A stretch of DNA of 7,145 nucleotides, taken from NCBI GenBank assembly GCA_030654205.1, contig JAURXW010000135.1, forward strand, positions 1 through 7,145, in the 5' to 3' direction. This stretch comes from Bacteriovorax sp. Lineage in GTDB: Bacteria; Bdellovibrionota; Bacteriovoracia; Bacteriovoracales; Bacteriovoracaceae. Under the pieces are notes generated by a model that had not been told where the DNA came from, made no database searches, and saw nothing but the letters and a program-made list of their open reading frames with translations. A program made the translations under genes and the position numbers. This document shows, in pieces, positions 1 through 4,941 of the stretch. Positions within the stretch are counted from its first letter, which is position 1; the number at the start of each line of letters is the position of its first letter.

Positions 1-1151
1 CTTATTTATTATCTCTTCGAAATAAAAGTTTCGAAGGTTTAAAGTTTGCCAAATTAGATCCTAAAGCACGAGATGAGTTATTGGCCGATTATAATTCAAC
101 ATTTGATACTCATGATTCAGCTGTCGCTAAAGTGGCAAAAATGGGAGATCGTGAAAAAACTCTTGATCTTGGAAAAAGATCAATTGGTAAATATGGTTGT
201 TATTCTTGTCACAACCTCGAGGGCTTTGACGGATATGAAGGTATTGGACCAAATTTAACGAAAGAAGGATCTAAGCCAATCACGCAATTTGGTTTTGGAT
301 TACAACATCAAATCCCAGCTCAAAGAGATGCATGGATTACAGCACATCTTCAACGACCTAGTCGATGGGATGAAGGAATCGATAAAGTCTTCAAAGACTT
401 AAATAAAATGCCAAACTTCTACATGAATGAAGCAGAAGCCAAAAAAATCACCGTAGTCCTGCTTGGACAAGTTTCGGATGTCGTTCCTCTTGCGGGAATG
501 AAGAGAATGGATGCAGGAGAAGCTCTTTACAATGAAGCAATGAAAGTTGCGGGCAAATATAATTGTATGGGCTGCCATCAAATTGATGGATTAAGAGGAG
601 ATATTCTTCGCGCTTATGCAGATGATATAAATCAAGGTCCGCCTCGTTTAGTTAATGAAGGTCACCGAGTTCAGACAAATTGGCTCTATCACTTCTTCGG
701 AAATGTAGAACCTATTAGACCATGGCTTCAAATTAGAATGCCGTCGTTCAATCTTTCTCTTGAAGAAAAAAATAAATTAGTTGCTGGATTCCAACAAGGC
801 TCCAAGCAAGGAACTTTTGAAGAACCAGAAATGGAAGTTACTTGGGAGCCAGGTGAAAAAGAAGGTGCATTGAAACTTTGGAATTCTTATAACTGTGTTT
901 CATGTCACTCAATTGGATTTACTAAAGATACACCTCTGGCGCCAAATCTGCACGTGTCCAATAAACGTCTTCGACCATCATGGATTAGGCTGTGGCTGAA
1001 AAACCCACAATTAATTTTACCAGGAACAGTAATGCCAAGCTTCTTTGGTGATGATGGAAAAGCTCCAATTGATCCAAGTATTTTTGAAGGAAATGCAGAA
1101 AAACAAATTAATGCACTTACAAAATATGTAATTGAATTAGGAAAGAAATAA
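1..1151 (+). CDS. Multiheme c-type cytochrome, 5'-truncated by the window edge
   Basis: The frame is open from the left edge (first full codon at 3) to TAA at 1149-1151, so the true start lies outside the window; the TTG at 81 is internal. Three CxxCH heme c sites are visible: CYSCH (nt 198-212), CMGCH (564-578) and CVSCH (894-908). Each is followed by a likely axial Met in an MP[NS]F motif (Met codons at 408, 738 and 1032), giving three tandem class I-like cytochrome c domains. The first visible residues, YLLSLRN, resemble the C-terminal helix of another cytochrome c domain, so at least one more heme is likely upstream. The protein should be exported and matured in the periplasm, shuttling electrons from a quinol-oxidising complex toward the oxidase. 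It lies 17 nt upstream of subunit III, which supports a respiratory role. It could be the c subunit of a menaquinol:cytochrome c reductase or of an oxidase supercomplex; the sequence in hand does not decide. Heme c assignment is firm, partner assignment is inference. Confidence 0.9.
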   Translation, partial: YLLSLRNKSFEGLKFAKLDPKARDELLADYNSTFDTHDSAVAKVAKMGDREKTLDLGKRSIGKYGCYSCHNLEGFDGYEGIGPNLTKEGSKPITQFGFGLQHQIPAQRDAWITAHLQRPSRWDEGIDKVFKDLNKMPNFYMNEAEAKKITVVLLGQVSDVVPLAGMKRMDAGEALYNEAMKVAGKYNCMGCHQIDGLRGDILRAYADDINQGPPRLVNEGHRVQTNWLYHFFGNVEPIRPWLQIRMPSFNLSLEEKNKLVAGFQQGSKQGTFEEPEMEVTWEPGEKEGALKLWNSYNCVSCHSIGFTKDTPLAPNLHVSNKRLRPSWIRLWLKNPQLILPGTVMPSFFGDDGKAPIDPSIFEGNAEKQINALTKYVIELGKK

Positions 1152-1156
1152 GTATT

Positions 1157-1162
1157 AAGGAG
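1157..1162 (+). promoter_or_regulatory. Shine-Dalgarno site of ctaE
   Basis: AAGGAG lies 6 nt before the ATG at 1169, in the 17-nt gap after the cytochrome c stop. It fixes the ctaE start and is the only strong ribosome binding site in this operon within the window. Confidence 0.8.
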
Positions 1163-1168
1163 TAGATT

Positions 1169-1792
1169 ATGGGTCACGCCCACGCAGAGCATGCACCAGT
1201 AGAATATAACGACACACAATTTGGAAAGGCGAGTCCTGGAAAAATAGGAATGTGGTTATTTCTAGTAACAGATGCCATGTCTTTTTCTGGTTTCTTGATT
1301 GCGTATGCAGTTTTGAGAGCTACTTCAGCGAATTGGCCTGAACCGGCCAAAGCATTAGGCGGTGTTGAGCTATCTGGTTTTATGACATTTCTTTTAATTT
1401 GTAGCTCGGTATCAATGGTTTTAACCATCGATGCTTGTAAGCAAAGAAATAGAAAAGCGATGCTAAACTGGCTTCTCTTTACAATATTTGGTGGAGCTTC
1501 TTTTTTAAGTATTCAAATGTATGAATACTCACACTTGATTGGCCATATGGGGATGAGTTTTAACTCATATGCCCATGGCTCAAGTTTGTTTGCTTCTACT
1601 TTTTTCTCTATCACTGGATTTCACGGTCTTCACGTATTGTCGGGAGTTATCTATTTAATTGTCATGTATATTCATGCGCGTAGAGGAGACTTTGATAACG
1701 GCGATTACAATATGTTAGAAATTGCGGGATTGTTTTGGCACTTTGTCGACTTAGTTTGGATTCTTGTTTTTACTTTTGTTTATCTTTTATAG
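1169..1792 (+). CDS. ctaE: Cytochrome c oxidase subunit III (heme-copper oxidase)
   Basis: Subunit III of an aa3-type cytochrome c oxidase, an inner-membrane protein without redox centres that stabilises subunit I and proton uptake. The 207 residues match the short five-helix bacterial form, which lacks the first two helices of the mitochondrial protein. Family motifs are clear: KIGMWLFLVTD (residues 25-35), ITGFHGLHV (148-156), and EIAGLFWHFVDLVW (184-197) in the last helix. The first residues are His-rich (MGHAHAEH). Residue 35 is Asp where most family members have Glu (bovine Glu90, the DCCD-reactive site); I recall this variant from delta-proteobacterial relatives. AAGGAG 6 nt upstream supports the start. 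The gene follows the multiheme cytochrome c and precedes two putative assembly genes. NorE-type proteins share this fold, but the CtaM homologue and CtaAB nearby favour an oxidase. Confidence 0.93.
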   Translation: MGHAHAEHAPVEYNDTQFGKASPGKIGMWLFLVTDAMSFSGFLIAYAVLRATSANWPEPAKALGGVELSGFMTFLLICSSVSMVLTIDACKQRNRKAMLNWLLFTIFGGASFLSIQMYEYSHLIGHMGMSFNSYAHGSSLFASTFFSITGFHGLHVLSGVIYLIVMYIHARRGDFDNGDYNMLEIAGLFWHFVDLVWILVFTFVYLL

Positions 1793-1808
1793 TGTCGTTA
1801 ATTAATTT

Positions 1809-2018
1809 ATGTCAAAAAAAATAGCAACAATTTTATTTTTAAGCTTTATTGCTTCGGGTGAGCTTTTGGCTTGCCCGATGTGTGCTGGTCAAGATCCAAG
1901 AGATAAATACTATATCTATGTTATTGGTGCATTTATATTATTAATCTATTTTCCAATGTTTTATTTATTTAAAACATTCATGAAATATAAAAATATAAAC
2001 AATCAGCTGCCAAAATAA
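1809..2018 (+). CDS. Small exported membrane protein with CPMC motif, putative oxidase-associated factor
   Basis: I do not recognise a named family. The 69 residues show a signal-like N-terminus (Lys3-4, then a hydrophobic core at residues 5-21), the motif ACPMCAG with Cys22 and Cys25, a short polar stretch (QDPRDKYY), one clear membrane helix (about 36-56) and a basic tail. The CxxC pair would lie just outside the inner membrane, where it could bind copper or take part in thiol exchange. LLAC (19-22) also fits a lipobox; if Cys22 were lipidated it could not be a thiol ligand. The gene starts 16 nt after ctaE and its TAA overlaps the ATG of the DUF420 gene by 1 nt, so it is probably co-translated with oxidase assembly genes. 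No clear Shine-Dalgarno precedes the ATG. A role in copper delivery or oxidase assembly is inferred from context only. Confidence 0.75.
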   Translation: MSKKIATILFLSFIASGELLACPMCAGQDPRDKYYIYVIGAFILLIYFPMFYLFKTFMKYKNINNQLPK

Positions 2019-2578
2019 TGAATTTAAATAATTCAGATTATGAAGTTTCAAACGATAAAAATATTTTTATTATTATCGGCATTTTAAGTTTTTCAGTTAT
2101 ATCGTTTCTAGTTTGGCTTATTTATTTCAAGCCGGCAGCAGATCTTACTGGTGAAATATCATGGGTTGGTTTATTGCCTTCCCTTAATGCTTTTCTTAAC
2201 AGTTTAACTTCAATTTTTCTAATTACCGGCTTAACTTTTATAAAACAGAATAAGATTTCTTGGCATAAAAAATCTATGTTTGCGGCCACAGGAACTTCGG
2301 CATTGTTTCTTATCAGTTATATTACATATCACCATTATCACGGGGATACGAAGTTTGTAGCAACAGGAGCTATCCGACCAATCTACTTTGGAATTTTAAT
2401 CTCACATATTTTATTATCAATCGTTCAAGTCCCACTTATACTTTCAACATTGTACTTAGCGCTTGCGAAAAAATTTGTTCGTCACAAAAAATTTGCAAGA
2501 ATCACTTTTCCTATCTGGTTATATGTTTCTGTAACCGGAGTGTTGATATTTGTTATTTTAAGATGGTTTAATCTTTAA
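2018..2578 (+). CDS. ctaM: DUF420 / CtaM-like cytochrome oxidase maturation protein
   Basis: A 186-residue polytopic membrane protein of the DUF420 family (B. subtilis YozB; S. aureus CtaM, reported as needed to mature the heme A-containing oxidase). Visible family features are LPSLNAFLNS (residues 53-62), HKKSMFAA with His83, a His cluster YHHYHG (104-109), RPIYFGILISHILL (120-133) with His130, and RHKKFARITFPIWLYVSVTG (155-174). Hydrophobic segments lie near 16-37, 48-72, 85-103, 121-148 and 163-182, one more than the four helices usually expected. The conserved histidines suggest heme or metal handling, but the biochemical role in the family is not settled as far as I know. Its ATG overlaps the previous stop (TAATG) without a good ribosome binding site, suggesting translational coupling. 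Its stop shares TTAA with the convergent kynureninase-like gene. Family assignment is confident; the symbol is given by homology. Confidence 0.87.
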   Translation: MNLNNSDYEVSNDKNIFIIIGILSFSVISFLVWLIYFKPAADLTGEISWVGLLPSLNAFLNSLTSIFLITGLTFIKQNKISWHKKSMFAATGTSALFLISYITYHHYHGDTKFVATGAIRPIYFGILISHILLSIVQVPLILSTLYLALAKKFVRHKKFARITFPIWLYVSVTGVLIFVILRWFNL

Positions 2579-2586
2579 GATTTTTT
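2570..2586 (+). terminator. Weak hairpin plus T-tract at the convergent gene ends
   Basis: AATCT (2570-2574) pairs with AGATT (2578-2582) around a TTA loop, followed by Ts up to 2586. It overlaps both stop codons. The stem is short and AT-rich, so it would be a weak intrinsic terminator for the left operon at best. No T-tract follows on the other strand. It may be a chance structure. Confidence 0.2.
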
Positions 2587-3741
2587 AGCAGTTAACTTCA
2601 TTGCACTTAAATCAATAACATCGTTTTGATAAATCCCGAAACCAAATCGAAGCTTATTGCCCCTAAAATCTGTAATAATTTTATGTCCCTTAAGTTCATC
2701 ATGAAGATTTTTAGCGTGAATAGGACTAGGCATCGCAAAAGTTAAAAAATGACCATGATGATTATAATCCACAGAAATTATATTTTTTTCAGTCAAATAG
2801 TGATGATCAATACTTAATAAGTGGTCGCGGAAGTTATGTTGTAATTGTTGAATATGGGTATGAATTTTTTCAACTGATAAATTTTCAGATTGAAATAAAT
2901 TTAAAACAGCATTCAGCCGATAAAGGGCGGCAAAATCCATAGTGGAACCCGCAAATCTTAAACCACTATTAGGATAACTGACGGTATTTGAAATATTTGA
3001 TAATTCATCAAGACCTGCAAACCAACCAGTATAAATTGGTCTATAGCTTGAGTTTTGTGGAACATGTAAAAAACAACATCCCTCGCCACCTTGGGCGTAT
3101 TTGTACGAGCCACTAAGATAAAAAACGCGTGATTCAATTTCAGACAAATTAGTAGGAAGGGCCATGAAGCCATGATATCCATCAATAACTATCATGGTCT
3201 GACTGTCTTTTACTGCATCAATAATTTTTTTGAGATTCTTAACAACCATTCCAGAATTAAAAAAAACGTGACTAAAAAAAATCATATCATAGCTTTTACT
3301 TTTTATACGTTCAATAAAACGATCTTCGAAATCATCGAAAGGGAAAGTTGCAATTTTCTCTACATCAATTAAAGCATCTTCACTCATGCGATTAATTTGT
3401 CGATCAAAACTATAAAATTCTGAATCAGTAGTTAAAACGTTAATTTTTTTTCTAACATCAAAACAGCTTAATAATCGATAGATGAATTCATGAGTATTAG
3501 GTGCAAAAACAATTTGCGATGGGTTAGAGAGTTGTAAAATATTTGCAATCAGCTTTTGAGTTTCAGGAATTTTATTAGAAAATATATGATTCCATTTGTC
3601 ATCAACTAAACGAGCGGAGTCGTCCCAATATTCAAGCATTGCTTCCCTGGTGACATCAGGCCAATAATGGTGGCTATGACTGGCATAGTGTTGAATTCCA
3701 ATGTTGGCATCAAGAAATTTTTTGTAATATTTTTTATACAT
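2575..3741 (-). CDS. kynU: Kynureninase-like PLP enzyme (aminotransferase class V fold)
   Basis: A 388-residue fold-type I PLP enzyme, probably cleaving kynurenine to anthranilate and alanine in the cytosol. The PLP lysine is Lys214 in GSYKYAQGGEGCCFLHV (211-227), which closely resembles the kynureninase SYKYLNGGPG signature. Asp187 in VIDGYHG is the expected partner of the PLP ring nitrogen, with His190 three residues on. GWFAG (239-243) and RFAGST (262-267) match kynureninase segments after the lysine, and TDFRGNKLRFGFGIYQNDVID (357-377) has the family's Arg-rich C-terminal pattern. It is somewhat shorter than typical bacterial kynureninases (about 410-420). The usual FPSD motif appears as FYSFD (109-113), so the pocket may differ. 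The start overlaps the TDO gene by 8 nt (ATGTATAA) with no Shine-Dalgarno, indicating coupled translation. Pairing with TDO strongly supports kynurenine chemistry; another class V activity on a related substrate is possible. Confidence 0.78.
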   Translation of the reverse strand: MYKKYYKKFLDANIGIQHYASHSHHYWPDVTREAMLEYWDDSARLVDDKWNHIFSNKIPETQKLIANILQLSNPSQIVFAPNTHEFIYRLLSCFDVRKKINVLTTDSEFYSFDRQINRMSEDALIDVEKIATFPFDDFEDRFIERIKSKSYDMIFFSHVFFNSGMVVKNLKKIIDAVKDSQTMIVIDGYHGFMALPTNLSEIESRVFYLSGSYKYAQGGEGCCFLHVPQNSSYRPIYTGWFAGLDELSNISNTVSYPNSGLRFAGSTMDFAALYRLNAVLNLFQSENLSVEKIHTHIQQLQHNFRDHLLSIDHHYLTEKNIISVDYNHHGHFLTFAMPSPIHAKNLHDELKGHKIITDFRGNKLRFGFGIYQNDVIDLSAMKLTAKKS

Positions 3742-4834
3742 TAAAATTTAACTGTTTTTTTACATCTGTGGGAATGGCGGGTAAGCGCGAACGAGGAATA
3801 AGAAATGTTGATAAATTAAAGAGATCCACAAAAACTCTATTATTATCAGCGGCCCGCTTTAAGTATTGATGTCCTGAAGATCCACCAGTTCCAATTTTAG
3901 TTCCCAGCATTCTTTGTGCCAAAAGTGCATGACGATATCTCCAGGTCGTAAAGTTTTCGTCTATATCCATCATAGCGGTTAACACTTGGAAAGGCAGGGC
4001 AAGCATCGATTCGTCTCTATAAAGCATTATGAAAAGTGCATTCAAAATTGCCTTTTGCGAAAGTGTGCGTTCTTTATTTTTAATAAGTTCATTGTGAGCA
4101 TTTACATCAAATAAACTTTTAAAGGTAGTTCTAGTAAGAGCAAGATTTTCTAATTGTATATTTTTAGCTTTTTCACTTAAATGAGCATTGTTTTGTTCAA
4201 TGATGACTTCATCATCATGCAAAATAGCCTCAACTGATTTTTGGTATTCTTCCCAAAAATTAAAATTTTTCATATTAGTAAATGGCACGCGCTCAAGCCA
4301 TTCTTCTACTAATTTAAGAAGTGAGGGGACAGATTCTAATTCCATTAACTTATTTCTATCCACTTCATTTAGGCGACCTAAAAAGAATTCACGGTCAACA
4401 TGTTGGCGATCCGATGTATTAAGGCCAAGCTTAATTTCAATTTCTCGAAATTGAGCACTTTGAAATCCTGAAGCAGGGATAAGTAAATCTCTGAATTCTA
4501 AAAAATCCATTGGTGTCATTGTTTCTAAAACATCAAATTGGCCAATGAGTAGACCTTGGATTTTTTTTATTCGTGAAAATTTTTGAACGACGGAAGAAAG
4601 TTCAGATTCCGGAACAAAAGTTTGGCTAAATGTTTTTAAAATGGAATTGAGGTCATGGATGATTTGCTTAAACCATAGCTCGTAAACTTGATGAACGACA
4701 ATAAAAAGTGTCTCATCATGACATTCTCCGTTATTAACGTCTGCGTATTTTCGGCTCAATGGCAGTTGTGAATCTAGTAATTTCCCAAGTTGTAGATAAT
4801 CACCATAATAAACTGAACCGCGATTTTTATGCAT
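3734..4834 (-). CDS. kynA: Tryptophan 2,3-dioxygenase, long animal-like form
   Basis: Cytosolic heme enzyme that oxidises L-tryptophan to N-formylkynurenine, the first step of the kynurenine pathway. Key residues by comparison with human TDO: His48 in HDETLFIVVHQ (active-site His76), Arg130 in SGFQSAQFR (substrate carboxylate, Arg144), His302 in WRYRH (heme-iron ligand, His328) and Thr316 in GTGGSSG (Thr342). Other shared blocks are YGDYLQL (10-16), FNFWEEY (191-197), PFQVLTAMMDID (281-292) and VFVDLFNLSTFLIPR (334-348), the last nearly identical to the human protein. At 366 residues it carries the 160-260 region typical of animal enzymes and is much longer than the roughly 280-residue proteobacterial form. 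AAGGA at 4845-4849 lies 10 nt before the ATG and supports this start. It is the first gene of a two-gene operon with the kynureninase-like gene; no formylkynurenine formamidase is in the window. Catalytic residues look complete. Confidence 0.96.
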   Translation of the reverse strand: MHKNRGSVYYGDYLQLGKLLDSQLPLSRKYADVNNGECHDETLFIVVHQVYELWFKQIIHDLNSILKTFSQTFVPESELSSVVQKFSRIKKIQGLLIGQFDVLETMTPMDFLEFRDLLIPASGFQSAQFREIEIKLGLNTSDRQHVDREFFLGRLNEVDRNKLMELESVPSLLKLVEEWLERVPFTNMKNFNFWEEYQKSVEAILHDDEVIIEQNNAHLSEKAKNIQLENLALTRTTFKSLFDVNAHNELIKNKERTLSQKAILNALFIMLYRDESMLALPFQVLTAMMDIDENFTTWRYRHALLAQRMLGTKIGTGGSSGHQYLKRAADNNRVFVDLFNLSTFLIPRSRLPAIPTDVKKQLNFNV

Positions 4835-4844
4835 AAATAAAAGA

Positions 4845-4849
4845 TCCTT
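4845..4849 (-). promoter_or_regulatory. Shine-Dalgarno site of the TDO gene
   Basis: On the minus strand AAGGA lies 10 nt before the ATG at 4834. It supports starting at MHKNRGS rather than at a later Met. Confidence 0.55.
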
Positions 4850-4871
4850 AAAAAACTTTGTCTAAGCTAAA

Positions 4872-4901
4872 ATTATCATCAATATCTGTATGACTTTGCA
4901 A
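4872..4901 (-). promoter_or_regulatory. Candidate sigma70-type promoter for the TDO-kynureninase operon
   Basis: On the minus strand TTGCAA (4896-4901, 4 of 6 to the -35 consensus) is followed after 18 nt by GATAAT (4872-4877, 5 of 6 to the -10 consensus). This would start transcription near 4865, leaving a leader of about 30 nt that contains the ribosome binding site. It is found by eye in AT-rich DNA, so it is only a candidate, but it lies in the sole intergenic gap able to hold a promoter for this operon. Confidence 0.4.
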
Positions 4902-4918
4902 GAAAGATTTAGTATAAA
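4890..4918 (+). promoter_or_regulatory. Candidate sigma70-type promoter for ctaA-ctaB
   Basis: ATGACT (4890-4895, 4 of 6 to TTGACA), a 17-nt spacer and TATAAA (4913-4918, 5 of 6 to TATAAT) would start transcription near 4925, only about 17 nt before the ATG. Its -35 region overlaps that of the opposing candidate promoter at 4896-4901. The gene has no evident Shine-Dalgarno, consistent with a very short leader. It is a candidate by inspection only. Confidence 0.38.
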
Positions 4919-4941
4919 AATGATCCTATAGACAGCAAATT

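Noticed and set aside
81..83. TTG as start of the cytochrome c gene
   Set aside because: The frame stays open to the left edge and encodes plausible cytochrome c sequence (YLLSLRN and on), so the gene begins outside the window.
73..258. Short + ORF overlapping the cytochrome c gene
   Set aside because: It runs out of frame inside the heme-binding coding sequence and its product is low-complexity without family features.
905..1428. Antisense ORFs over the cytochrome c end and ctaE
   Set aside because: They mirror conserved coding sequence on the other strand, and show no start signal or recognisable domain.
4188..4454. 88-codon + ORF antisense to the TDO gene
   Set aside because: It is a Ser/Arg-rich shadow of the conserved TDO frame, without a ribosome binding site.
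4841..4930. Repeated GATCCT at 4843 and 4922 as an operator pair
   Set aside because: It is only six bases, also occurs at 57, and the first copy is explained by the TDO ribosome binding site on the other strand.
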